Part shown: positions 1 through 6,384 of the stretch, one piece after another | Layout of the letters: each line of letters begins with the position of its first letter | How positions within the stretch are numbered: position 1 is the first letter of the stretch | Assembly (NCBI GenBank): GCA_902525995.1 | Contig: CABZJG010000056.1 | Coordinates: forward strand, 1-10,119 | DNA: 10,119 nt | Direction of reading: 5' to 3' | Source of the DNA: Paracoccaceae bacterium | Lineage (GTDB): Bacteria; Pseudomonadota; Alphaproteobacteria; Rhodobacterales; Rhodobacteraceae | The notes under the pieces: model-generated | What the model was told of the DNA's origin: nothing | The model's input: only the letters and a program-made list of their open reading frames with translations | Databases searched by the model: none | Program-made: the position numbers and the translations under genes

Positions 1-1057
1 AAGCGCCACGTCTGCGTCCGCCGCGCCGACCGCCACGGCCACCGGCTTCTCCGCCTGATCCAGCAGGTTTGTTGAAATGGATCCAAGCTCCGCCATGCGG
101 GTCATTGTCTGTCAAAAGGTTAGCCGCACGGATCGCTTCCATTTCCTTTCCCGGTTTTGGAAGTTTTGATCCAAGCCCGAAAAGCGAAACAAAGGCTTCA
201 TCTTCCATTCCAGCGGGCAGAATAACCCCTGCAGCTTCTACTTCTGCCTTTTTTTCCGCAATTTTCTTTTGTGTCACAGGTAGGGCAACAGGGTTCATAA
301 TCGCCGATGTCATCCCCGCGCCCATTGCCATTGGTAAAAATGCATTGTTTATCCCGTGCCGGTTTGGCAATCCAAACGAGACATTAGACGCACCGCAGGT
401 GGTATTTACCCCTAATTCTTCACGTAGTTTTCTAACAAGGGTAAAGACTTGTTTGCCAGCGGTTGCCATCGCGCCAATGGGCATAACGAGCGGATCAACA
501 ACGATGTCATGGGCCGGTATCCCAAAGTCGGCTGCGCGCTCAACGATTTTTTTTGCTACAGCAAACCGAACGTCGGGATCTTCTGAAATGCCTGTGTCAT
601 CGTTCGAAATCGCAACGACGGGAACATTGTATTTTTTCACCAGAGGAAGGACAAATTCCAGCCGATCTTCTTCGCCAGTCACTGAGTTTAGCAGCGGGCG
701 CCCTTCTGCGGTTTGCAGGCCTGCTTCCAGAGCTTCTGGAACCGAGCTATCAATGCAAAGCGGGATGTCGGTCAACCCTTGAACCAGTTCAATGATTTTT
801 TTCATTAAAGGCGGCTCGGTTTCATTAGGGTTGGGGTTTGAATTATATACCACACCTGCATTAATATCGAGAATGTTGGCGCCAGCGGCCACCTGAGCAA
901 TCGCATCTTTTTCCACAGTTGAAAAGTCGCCGGCCTCTAACTGCGCCGCCAGTTTTTTCCTGCCGGTTGGATTGATACGCTCGCCGATCACGCAAAACGG
1001 TTCGTCAAAGCCTAGTATTGCAGTCTTGGTTTTAGATTCGACAATCGTGCGGGTCAT
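1..1057 (-). CDS. Methyltetrahydrofolate:corrinoid methyltransferase (pterin-binding, DHPS-like), 3' end cut by window edge
   Basis: The minus strand is open from ATG at 1055-1057 to the left edge (352 full codons, no stop). The start lies 9 bases after the metF stop, with an AAGGA-type ribosome site overlapping that stop. The protein has the TIM-barrel motifs of the folate domain of methionine synthase and related corrinoid methyltransferases: GERINPTG (25-32), LDINAG (63-68), CIDSS (101-105), NSVTGEE (124-130), VDPLVMPIG (187-195) and GASNVSFGLPNR (222-233). Inferred role: moving a methyl group between methyl-H4folate and a cobalamin protein in the cytoplasm. No cobalamin-binding domain is present, so the corrinoid protein must be a separate subunit, as in the split MetH described for Phaeobacter or in MttB-type systems. 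From about residue 331 the chain becomes a Gly/Arg-rich basic tail. Family length (about 350-365 residues) suggests the stop lies just outside. A biosynthetic dihydropteroate synthase is less likely. Confidence 0.85.
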   Translation of the reverse strand, partial: MTRTIVESKTKTAILGFDEPFCVIGERINPTGRKKLAAQLEAGDFSTVEKDAIAQVAAGANILDINAGVVYNSNPNPNETEPPLMKKIIELVQGLTDIPLCIDSSVPEALEAGLQTAEGRPLLNSVTGEEDRLEFVLPLVKKYNVPVVAISNDDTGISEDPDVRFAVAKKIVERAADFGIPAHDIVVDPLVMPIGAMATAGKQVFTLVRKLREELGVNTTCGASNVSFGLPNRHGINNAFLPMAMGAGMTSAIMNPVALPVTQKKIAEKKAEVEAAGVILPAGMEDEAFVSLFGLGSKLPKPGKEMEAIRAANLLTDNDPHGGAWIHFNKPAGSGGEAGGRGGRRGGRRRGA

Positions 1058-1066
1058 AGTAAGTCC

Positions 1067-1993
1067 TTATGAAGCATTGGAGGGAACAGCAGATCGACCA
1101 CCGTGGTTGATTGCCCATGTTGCATTGGTTTTGATCCCTCCCAACGGAAAGAAATGCACATTTGTAATGTTAAAGTCGGGTGTGGCTGCTTTGTGATTTG
1201 CCAACTCGCTCAGGACATTTGTTGGCTCATAGGGCAAAAGCAATTTAGTGATGTCCATCGCCCGTTTTTGAAGAACTTTAAGGGATGGACCGACACCGCA
1301 AGCGATGGCGAATTTAATCAAAGTTTGCAGTTTTGCAGGTCCGGCGATGCCAATATGAATTGGGATGTCAATGCCAGCAGCCTTGATCGCATTGGCCCAC
1401 TCAATGATTGGTTTTGCCTCGAAAGCAAACTGGGTAGCAATAGCCAATTTGGCGTCGGTTCGCTCAGAAAATTTTTGCTTCCACTGCAGTGCTGCATCTA
1501 CATTCTGGGTCGAGCCATCCGGGTCAATGTCTTTGTTGCCCTCTGGGTGGCCAGCAATGTGCAGACGGCTGAATCCTGCTTTGTCAAAAAGACCCGTTTC
1601 CATCAGTTGCATCGAGCTTTCAAATTCGCCATGCGGGGTTGTAACGCCTCCGGCCAAAAGCAAAGCTTGATCAACCCCGGCTTCCCCTTGATACCGGGCG
1701 ATCCAATCATTCAATGTCTCGGCATCTCGAATAATTCTTGCCGGGAAATGCGGCATGACCTGATAACCTTCGCGCGCAACCCGTTTGGCTGTAGCGACCA
1801 TCTCTTCGATTGGCGTGCCTTCTATATGCGCGATATAAACCCGCGTTCCGCTCGGCAATAATTCGCGAAAGTCATCTACTTTTTCTGCCGTTCTTGGCAT
1901 GACTTCGATCGAATAGTCAGCCAAAAAACTTTCGATATTTGGATCAACAAAGTTTGCATCGCCCGATTTATTTTTCAATTTGAACAAAGCCAC
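1067..1993 (-). CDS. metF: Methylenetetrahydrofolate reductase-like protein (divergent MetF)
   Basis: This 308-residue protein belongs to the MetF family, which reduces 5,10-methylene-H4folate to 5-methyl-H4folate. Family landmarks in order: the Glu of the usual FEFFPPRT strand (E30, in SIEVMPRT), a HPEGN segment (149-153) like the YPE motif, TQFAFE (187-192) matching TQFFFD, PIHIGIAGP (211-219), and a C-terminal VHFFPLGG (279-286). I chose the GTG at 1993 because GGAGG lies five bases upstream and the residues that follow begin the conserved protein. Earlier ATGs in this frame lack a ribosome site, and the most upstream one overlaps the preceding gene. At the position of the E. coli RGD motif (Asp120) the sequence reads AGG, so an active-site residue is changed. 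It sits 28 bases after the small PF13769-like gene and 9 bases before the methyl-H4folate methyltransferase, so its product is probably used next door. Other flavin-dependent or folate-binding activities remain possible. Confidence 0.82.
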   Translation of the reverse strand: MALFKLKNKSGDANFVDPNIESFLADYSIEVMPRTAEKVDDFRELLPSGTRVYIAHIEGTPIEEMVATAKRVAREGYQVMPHFPARIIRDAETLNDWIARYQGEAGVDQALLLAGGVTTPHGEFESSMQLMETGLFDKAGFSRLHIAGHPEGNKDIDPDGSTQNVDAALQWKQKFSERTDAKLAIATQFAFEAKPIIEWANAIKAAGIDIPIHIGIAGPAKLQTLIKFAIACGVGPSLKVLQKRAMDITKLLLPYEPTNVLSELANHKAATPDFNITNVHFFPLGGIKTNATWAINHGGRSAVPSNAS

Positions 1994-1998
1994 TATGA

Positions 1999-2003
1999 CC
2001 TCC
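1999..2003 (-). promoter_or_regulatory. Ribosome binding site for metF (fixes the GTG start)
   Basis: On the minus strand GGAGG lies five bases before GTG at 1993-1991. No comparable site precedes the in-frame ATGs farther upstream, so it decides the start. Confidence 0.75.
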
Positions 2004-2021
2004 AAAAATGTCATGGCGGGG

Positions 2022-2318
2022 CTACGCCCGACCGTTATTCGCAATCAGTGTTTTAACGAGTTCGTGATCGTATTCGGCTTCAAGGCGCTCTGCCTCTGCC
2101 TCTGCAATCGCAACAGCGTCGCCTTCAATGGTGGCTGTTTGGACTTTTCGCCATTCAGACAGATAGTCATCGGTCCCCGCCAGTCCGCTTTTCATAGCAG
2201 CTCGGTCAATTGCTTGCTCAAAGCGTTCTGCCAATTGTCTCTTTGCGCCTTTGCGGCCTCTGCCAACAATGACCTGCGCCGGTATATCGCGCCAATAGAC
2301 TATAGTAACCTCGGGCAT
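2022..2318 (-). CDS. Small 'virulence factor'-family protein (PF13769-like), function unknown
   Basis: A 98-residue acidic cytoplasmic protein, with no signal peptide or membrane segment. It opens with a short beta-like stretch (MPEVTIVYWRDIPAQVIV) and a basic loop (GRGRKGAKRQL), followed by helices rich in Ala and Glu. I recognise it as the small protein often labelled 'virulence factor' that lies beside MetF-like and corrinoid methyltransferase genes in Rhodobacterales. The label comes from a domain name and says nothing about pathogenicity here. GAGGA at 2326-2330, seven bases upstream, supports the ATG. It is the first gene of the three-gene minus-strand operon, 28 bases ahead of metF. 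The constant company of folate and corrinoid genes suggests a role in methyl-group transfer, perhaps as an accessory subunit, but the sequence shows no catalytic motif. The family assignment is from memory of the pattern. Confidence 0.75.
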   Translation of the reverse strand: MPEVTIVYWRDIPAQVIVGRGRKGAKRQLAERFEQAIDRAAMKSGLAGTDDYLSEWRKVQTATIEGDAVAIAEAEAERLEAEYDHELVKTLIANNGRA

Positions 2319-2339
2319 AGATGATTCCTCGTCTCCACT

Positions 2340-2408
2340 GGACTGCTTTTAGGATAGTCCGCAGCGTGTTCTGCGTCGAATTTCGACAGATGTCGCGCAT
2401 TCCGCGAC
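2340..2408 (-). promoter_or_regulatory. Cluster of four near-contiguous inverted repeats in the leader of the one-carbon operon
   Basis: In plus coordinates the arms are GTCGCG 2392-2397 with CGCGAC 2403-2408; GTCGAA 2375-2380 with TTCGAC 2382-2387; GCAG 2361-2364 with CTGC 2371-2374; and GGACT 2340-2344 with AGTCC 2356-2360. The last three abut exactly and the first is four bases away. The cluster ends 21 bases before the start codon. As RNA, the loop of the start-proximal hairpin contains UCCU, complementary to AGGA of the ribosome site, so it could mask initiation. As DNA, the two GTCG-type dyads are centred 19 bases apart and could be a tandem operator. The repeats are plain to see; their role is inference. 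It does not match any riboswitch I know. Confidence 0.45.
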
Positions 2409-2518
2409 CTATTTAACAATAAACCAAATTAACCAAAATCAATAGGCCAGCCCAATATCGAAATATGAATAATAACTATGAGTAAACAACGTGGGTAGAT
2501 TTAGAAACGGCAGGTTTA

Positions 2519-2532
2519 CACAAATCTTTGTG
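2519..2532. promoter_or_regulatory. Inverted repeat upstream of the ppx promoter
   Basis: CACAAA and TTTGTG are separated by two bases, a perfect 14-base dyad about 20 bases upstream of the putative -35 of ppx. It could be an activator or repressor site, but dyads this short also occur by chance in AT-rich DNA. Confidence 0.25.
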
Positions 2533-2552
2533 CAAAAGAGCAAAATGTGATC

Positions 2553-2581
2553 TTGCAGGAAAACTTGTTGCGGCCTATCGT
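2553..2581 (+). promoter_or_regulatory. Candidate sigma-70-type promoter for ppx-rlmE
   Basis: TTGCAG (2553-2558) and TATCGT (2576-2581) are 17 bases apart and each matches the consensus at four of six positions. Transcription would start near 2588, giving a leader of about 28 bases before ATG at 2616. This is the best pair in the region, but weak. Confidence 0.35.
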
Positions 2582-2615
2582 GGACGTAACTTGAAACATT
2601 GGAGGGCGTAATATC

Positions 2616-3728
2616 ATGGCGCCCAAGCGTCCAAAAGGTGCGGGCGCATTCCCAAAACCGGTTGAGAGCCCCGCGCCAAAACCGCCCAGTCCGACCGAGC
2701 TCTATGCTGCATTGGACTTGGGGACCAACAGTTGCAGAATGTTGATTGCTCAAACAAAGGGCAGTCAGTTCCATGTTGTTGATAGTTTTTCGAAATCAGT
2801 GCAATTGGGTGCTGGACTGGAACGCACCGGTAAATTAAGCACCAATTCCATGCAAAGAACATTGCAGGCTCTGCGCGTATGTCAGCAAAAGTTAAAGCGT
2901 TACAAAGTAAGGCAGATGCGTCTTGTGGCCACCGAAGCATGTCGGCGTGCGAAGAATGCAGATGAATTTATTCGACAGGTCAAACGCGAAACAGGTCTGA
3001 ATCTCGAAATTATCCAGCCTGAGGAAGAGGCGCGCTTGGCCGTCATATCCTGTGCACCGCTGGTCAGCACCAAAACTGAACAACTGCTAGTGGTTGATAT
3101 TGGCGGCGGATCCACGGAACTGGTCTGGATTGAATTGTCATCTGTTCCTAGACGAGAACGCCCTCGCGCTATCATGCGTTTGCATGCAGGCTTTCATGCA
3201 GTAGACAGCCCCTTTGTCGCTGCTAAAGTTGTTGATTGGATAAGTGTTCCTCTCGGGGTGGCAACTCTTAGGGATCACTTTAGCGATGTTGAGGACGATG
3301 CCGCCCGATATGCGTTAATGAGCTGGTTCTTTGAAGAAAACCTGAGTGAGTTTGCGCCGTATAAAGACCAGCCGCTGCGCGAAGGTTTTCAAATTATAGG
3401 GACCTCTGGAACAGTCACCACCGTGGCCGCTAGCCATTTAGGATTAAAAAGATATGACCGGACAAAAGTCGACGGGCTTAGGATGACTTCTGACCAAATA
3501 GATCGTGTGATAAATTCTTATTTGGAAATGGGCCCCTCTGGTCGAAGAATGGACCCAAGAATAGGTCAGGACCGACAAGCGCTGATTATGTCCGGCTCTG
3601 CAATATTGCAGGCATTATTGCGAAGTTGGCCAACAGACAGGCTTTCGGTTGCAGATCGCGGCTTGCGTGAGGGGCTTCTTTACGCACAGATGAGTGCCGA
3701 TGGAGTATTAGAGGATGCGCCTTTTTAA
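2616..3728 (+). CDS. ppx: Exopolyphosphatase / guanosine pentaphosphatase, Ppx/GppA family, short form
   Basis: A 370-residue member of the actin-like ASKHA Ppx/GppA family, which removes terminal phosphates from polyphosphate or converts pppGpp to ppGpp in the cytoplasm. Visible motifs are the phosphate-1 loop LDLGTNSCRMLIA (33-45), the catalytic glutamate region QPEEEARLA (134-142), the phosphate-2 loop VVDIGGGSTELV (159-170) and the adenosine-type motif GTSGTVTTVA (262-271). The C-terminal HD-like domain of long forms (about 500 residues in E. coli) is absent, so this is the single-domain type. The first 28 residues form a Pro- and Lys-rich extension before the fold starts. ATG at 2616 is preceded by GGAGG at 2601-2605 with ten bases of spacing. 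The stop overlaps the rlmE start by one base (TAATG), which implies coupled translation. Which substrate dominates cannot be told from sequence. Confidence 0.93.
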   Translation: MAPKRPKGAGAFPKPVESPAPKPPSPTELYAALDLGTNSCRMLIAQTKGSQFHVVDSFSKSVQLGAGLERTGKLSTNSMQRTLQALRVCQQKLKRYKVRQMRLVATEACRRAKNADEFIRQVKRETGLNLEIIQPEEEARLAVISCAPLVSTKTEQLLVVDIGGGSTELVWIELSSVPRRERPRAIMRLHAGFHAVDSPFVAAKVVDWISVPLGVATLRDHFSDVEDDAARYALMSWFFEENLSEFAPYKDQPLREGFQIIGTSGTVTTVAASHLGLKRYDRTKVDGLRMTSDQIDRVINSYLEMGPSGRRMDPRIGQDRQALIMSGSAILQALLRSWPTDRLSVADRGLREGLLYAQMSADGVLEDAPF

Positions 3729-4444
3729 TGCGAGAAACTAGCAAAAATACCTCCGGTCGAGGGCAACGGGACTTAAAAGTCAGGGTAAAGAAAGCGCGCG
3801 GTAAGTCTGTGGCGCAAGTTCGTTGGCTGGAGCGTCAACTGAATGATCCATATGTTAAACGAGCCCGAAACGAAGGGTTTCGCGGACGGGCTGCGTTTAA
3901 ATTGGTCGAGCTTGACGATAAATACCGCTTTTTAAAGCCTGGTGCACGGGTCGTTGACCTTGGGTCAGCGCCGGGTGGGTGGTGTCAGGTGGCGGTGGCT
4001 CGGGTGAATGCGCTGGGTGAGAAAAAGGGCAAAGCTGTTGGCAAAGTGCTGGGGGTCGATTTGCAAGTGGTCGAACCTGTTGCCGGCGCTGAACTTTATC
4101 AACTTGATTTTTTAAGTGAGGGTGCGGATATCCAAGTGCAACGCTGGCTGGGCAGCCCTGCAGATGTGGTTCTGTCAGATATGGCGGCGGCCAGTTCTGG
4201 TCATAAGCAGACCGATCACCTGCGCATTATCGCCCTGTGTGAGGCGGCGGCCTATTTTGCCTTTGATGTGCTTGAAATCGGTGGCAGCTTTGTTGCCAAA
4301 GTGCTGGCTGGCGGGGCAGAAGGCGATTTGCAGAAACTTCTCAAACAGAGATTTACCAAAGTGGCAAATGTAAAGCCCCCCGCAAGCCGCGCGGACAGTT
4401 CGGAAAAATTTGTTGTCGCCATGGGCTACCGCGGCGCGCCTTGA
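3728..4444 (+). CDS. rlmE: 23S rRNA (uridine-2552-2'-O)-methyltransferase RlmE (FtsJ/RrmJ)
   Basis: A 238-residue SAM-dependent methyltransferase that 2'-O-methylates U2552 in the A loop of 23S rRNA during late 50S assembly. The K-D-K-E tetrad of the family is complete: K58 (in RGRAAFKL), D151 (VVLSDMAA), K191 (SFVAKVLAGG) and E226 (SSEKFVVA). The SAM loop is DLGSAPGGW (77-85). A lysine/arginine-rich N-terminal stretch (about 1-35) precedes the fold, as in other alphaproteobacterial forms, and likely contacts RNA. Its ATG overlaps the ppx stop by one base, so the pair is almost certainly cotranscribed. A short insert, GEKKGKAVGK (97-106), lies between the first two strands. The 3' end runs 19 bases into the convergent regulator gene. 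Confidence 0.95.
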   Translation: MRETSKNTSGRGQRDLKVRVKKARGKSVAQVRWLERQLNDPYVKRARNEGFRGRAAFKLVELDDKYRFLKPGARVVDLGSAPGGWCQVAVARVNALGEKKGKAVGKVLGVDLQVVEPVAGAELYQLDFLSEGADIQVQRWLGSPADVVLSDMAAASSGHKQTDHLRIIALCEAAAYFAFDVLEIGGSFVAKVLAGGAEGDLQKLLKQRFTKVANVKPPASRADSSEKFVVAMGYRGAP

Positions 4445-5391
4445 GGCATGCCAAGCGCCGTGGGCGCCACCCCAAAGCGCAGCCGAAAGGCGCGGCTAAG
4501 CGCTGCGGGGCTTTCATAACCGCAGCGCAGGGCAATTTCAGAAATGCTTAAGCTGGTGCTTTCGATCAACTGACGGGCTTCGCTCAGACGGATATGGCGA
4601 TAGACCTGTCCCGGGCTGGTGCCGAGGCTGGCCTGAAACCGCCGCGACAGGGTTTTAAGCGGGCAGGCGGCAAGCCGCGCAATGTCAGACAGTGGCAGCG
4701 GGCGTTCAATATTTTTGTGCATTTCCGCAATCGCCCGCTGTACCGGATTATGGCCCGAGTTTGGCCGGCGTGCATCTTTCATGCCCAGCCCCTCGTCGTG
4801 CATCAACATTGCATCCACATCCAAAGCGATTGCATTGCCCAAATGGCTTTGGATCATTTGGCGGGTCAAATCAAAAGCTGCCATTGCCCCGGCGCAGGTG
4901 ACACGGTTTCCATCATAAACCACCCGTTGGCGCGTGGTATCGGTGCTCAGGAACCGCTCGGAAAAAAGATCCAGCATTTCCCAATGCACAGTGGCGCGTT
5001 TGCCGTCCAGCAAACCGGCTGACGCCATCAGCCATGGGCCGCTGTCCAATCCCACCAGCGTTCTGCATTTTCTCGCGGCCTGCCGTAAAGCTTGCCGGAG
5101 GCTGGCGGTGTCATGTTTAAGATAATCATAGCTTGCGACGACACATAGATAATCACATTGGGCCATATCTTTTAGCGCCGCATCTGGCAGAATTTGCAGC
5201 CGGCTTGAAGAAGCAGCGCTTAGGCCATCTGGGGTCAGAAACTGCCAGTTATAAACCTGCCTGCCGACCAGCGTATTGGCGGCGCGCAACGGCTCAAGAC
5301 AGTTGGCAAGACAAATGTTGGAAAACCGGTCGAACAGCAAAAAACATATGCTGACGGAGCTTTCTGCTGGGATTGTCCATTTTTGCATCAT
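4426..5391 (-). CDS. cdhR: GlxA/CdhR-family AraC-type transcriptional regulator of the carnitine operon
   Basis: A 321-residue regulator with an N-terminal DJ-1/PfpI (class I glutamine amidotransferase-like) sensing domain (about 13-185) and a C-terminal AraC DNA-binding domain (about 215-315) with two helix-turn-helix units: LSDIARLAACPLKTLSRRF (234-252) and ISEIALRCGYESPAALSRAF (283-302). At the nucleophile elbow the chain reads GLDSGPW (114-120). Asp replaces the usual Cys, so this domain should bind a ligand and not catalyse. CdhR of Pseudomonas aeruginosa has this architecture and activates carnitine genes in response to carnitine. The gene is divergent from the carnitine operon, which supports the same role here. 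Two adjacent ATGs (5389-5391 and 5386-5388) could start it, and no strong ribosome site precedes either. The choice of ligand (carnitine, 3-dehydrocarnitine or gamma-butyrobetaine) is not visible. Confidence 0.88.
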   Translation of the reverse strand: MMQKWTIPAESSVSICFLLFDRFSNICLANCLEPLRAANTLVGRQVYNWQFLTPDGLSAASSSRLQILPDAALKDMAQCDYLCVVASYDYLKHDTASLRQALRQAARKCRTLVGLDSGPWLMASAGLLDGKRATVHWEMLDLFSERFLSTDTTRQRVVYDGNRVTCAGAMAAFDLTRQMIQSHLGNAIALDVDAMLMHDEGLGMKDARRPNSGHNPVQRAIAEMHKNIERPLPLSDIARLAACPLKTLSRRFQASLGTSPGQVYRHIRLSEARQLIESTSLSISEIALRCGYESPAALSRAFRLRFGVAPTALGMPQGAPR

Positions 5392-5414
5392 TATTGTCTT
5401 TTACTGCGTTAAAT

Positions 5415-5428
5415 TCTGGAGCGCCAGA
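5415..5428. promoter_or_regulatory. Dyad in the cdhR-BKACE divergent promoter region
   Basis: TCTGG and CCAGA flank a four-base centre. It lies between two divergent genes, one of them an AraC-type regulator, so it is a candidate operator. The arms are short. Confidence 0.3.
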
Positions 5429-5439
5429 TTTATGCTTGG

Positions 5440-5459
5440 GTCAAATAATCGATTTTGAC
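5440..5459. promoter_or_regulatory. Second dyad, just upstream of the BKACE ribosome site
   Basis: GTCAAA and TTTGAC flank an eight-base centre. The dyad is 20 bases long and ends one base before GGAGGT. Its centre is 28 bases from that of the dyad at 5415-5428. GlxA-type regulators bind spaced half-sites of this general kind, so it may be the CdhR site, or a leader hairpin close to the ribosome site. The function is inferred. Confidence 0.35.
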
Positions 5460-5460
5460 A

Positions 5461-5466
5461 GGAGGT
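5461..5466 (+). promoter_or_regulatory. Strong ribosome binding site for the BKACE gene
   Basis: GGAGGT lies four bases before ATG at 5471. A second in-frame ATG at 5483 would be 16 bases away, so the first is favoured despite slightly short spacing. Confidence 0.75.
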
Positions 5467-5470
5467 CACG

Positions 5471-6382
5471 ATGCCACTTGCTATGAACCGCGAGGTGTTT
5501 ATCACCTGCGCCGTCACCGGATCAGGAAGCACTCAAGACAAAAGTCCCCATGTCCCCCGCAGCCCTCAGCAAATCGCAGACAGCGCTATTGCGGCGGCCA
5601 AAGCCGGTGCGGCGGTTGTGCATTGCCATGTAAGGGACCCCGAAACCGGTGCGCCCAGTCGGGATCTGGGATATGTTCGCGAACTCACTGATTTGATCAG
5701 GGCCTCGGATGTGGATGTTGTTTTAAACCTCACCGCAGGTATGGGCGGCGATATGGTTTTTGGCGGTAGCGAGCAGCCACTGCCACTTACCAAAGGCACC
5801 GATATGGCCGGCGCAACCGAGCGGGTGGTGCATGTGGCTGAATGCCTGCCTGAAATTTGCACCCTTGATTGCGGCACAATGAATTTTGCCGAAGCAGATT
5901 ATGTGATGACCAATACGCCCAACATGCTTGAAACCATGGGTAAAATGATGACCGACTTGGGCGTTAAAGCCGAAATAGAAGCCTTTGATACCGGACATCT
6001 TTGGTTTGCCAAAAAGCTGGTCCAAGACGGGGTGCTTGAGCCGGACGCGCTTGTACAGCTGTGCATGGGGGTGCCTTGGGGCGCGCCGGATGACCTTAAT
6101 ACCTTTATGGCGATGGTCAATAACGTGCCAGATAACTGGACATTTAGTGCATTTTCCTTGGGCCGAAACCAGATGGCCTATGTTGCGGCATCGGTGTTGG
6201 CCGGTGGTAACGTGCGCGTGGGGCTTGAGGACAATCTGATGCTGGAACGGGGTGTTTTAGCGGAAAACTATCAGCTGGTGGAAAAGGCCCGCGGGATTAT
6301 CGAAGCCATGGGGGCCAAAGTGATCGGACCGCAAGCGGTGCGTGATAAGCTGGGGCTGACCAAACGCGCCCCGCGCGGCTAG
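5471..6382 (+). CDS. cdhC: BKACE-family (DUF849) enzyme, probable 3-dehydrocarnitine:acetyl-CoA trimethylamine transferase
   Basis: A 303-residue TIM-barrel enzyme of the beta-keto acid cleavage (BKACE, DUF849) family. It is a zinc enzyme: the metal-binding HCHVRDP motif is present (H51, H53), and GLEDN (251-255) supplies the likely third ligand, E253. The start (REVFITCAVTG) and the segment LNLTAGMGGDM (85-95) are typical. Family members condense a beta-keto acid with acetyl-CoA to give acetoacetate and a new acyl-CoA. Next to a carnitine dehydrogenase the substrate should be 3-dehydrocarnitine, giving betainyl-CoA, as for P. aeruginosa CdhC. It is the first gene of the operon, 79 bases from the divergent regulator and two bases before the SDR gene. 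DUF849 enzymes use many beta-keto acids, so the substrate rests on context. Confidence 0.88.
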   Translation: MPLAMNREVFITCAVTGSGSTQDKSPHVPRSPQQIADSAIAAAKAGAAVVHCHVRDPETGAPSRDLGYVRELTDLIRASDVDVVLNLTAGMGGDMVFGGSEQPLPLTKGTDMAGATERVVHVAECLPEICTLDCGTMNFAEADYVMTNTPNMLETMGKMMTDLGVKAEIEAFDTGHLWFAKKLVQDGVLEPDALVQLCMGVPWGAPDDLNTFMAMVNNVPDNWTFSAFSLGRNQMAYVAASVLAGGNVRVGLEDNLMLERGVLAENYQLVEKARGIIEAMGAKVIGPQAVRDKLGLTKRAPRG

Positions 6383-6384
6383 CC

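Larger units (their letters stand above)
2319..2615. other. Divergent intergenic region between the one-carbon operon and ppx
   Basis: 297 bases with no credible gene. The third nearest the minus-strand operon (2340-2408) is GC-richer and full of inverted repeats. The middle (about 2410-2500) is AT-rich and likely holds the promoter of the minus-strand operon, although I found no convincing -35/-10 pair. The part nearest ppx carries one short dyad and a weak sigma-70-like promoter. Confidence 0.7.

Noticed and set aside
69..782. 237-codon plus-strand open frame
   Set aside because: It is the antisense shadow of the methyltransferase, whose motifs are clear on the minus strand.
1103..1861. 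252-codon plus-strand open frame
   Set aside because: Antisense shadow of metF; Cys-rich and without recognisable domains.
1994..2044. ATG starts for metF upstream of the GTG
   Set aside because: No ribosome site precedes them, the residues do not resemble MetF, and the farthest overlaps the preceding gene; GGAGG points to the GTG.
2410..2445. Sigma-70 promoter for the minus-strand one-carbon operon
   Set aside because: The region is AT-rich, but the best -35/-10-like pairs have spacers of 15 or 20 bases, so I did not call one.
4455..4467. GCGCC-GTG-GGCGC hairpin near the rlmE/cdhR junction as a terminator
   Set aside because: No T tract follows on either strand and it lies within the regulator's coding sequence.
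5455..5460. TTGACA as a -35 element for the BKACE operon
   Set aside because: A -10 at the right distance would fall inside the gene, past the ribosome site, and none is evident; the bases belong to the dyad at 5440-5459.
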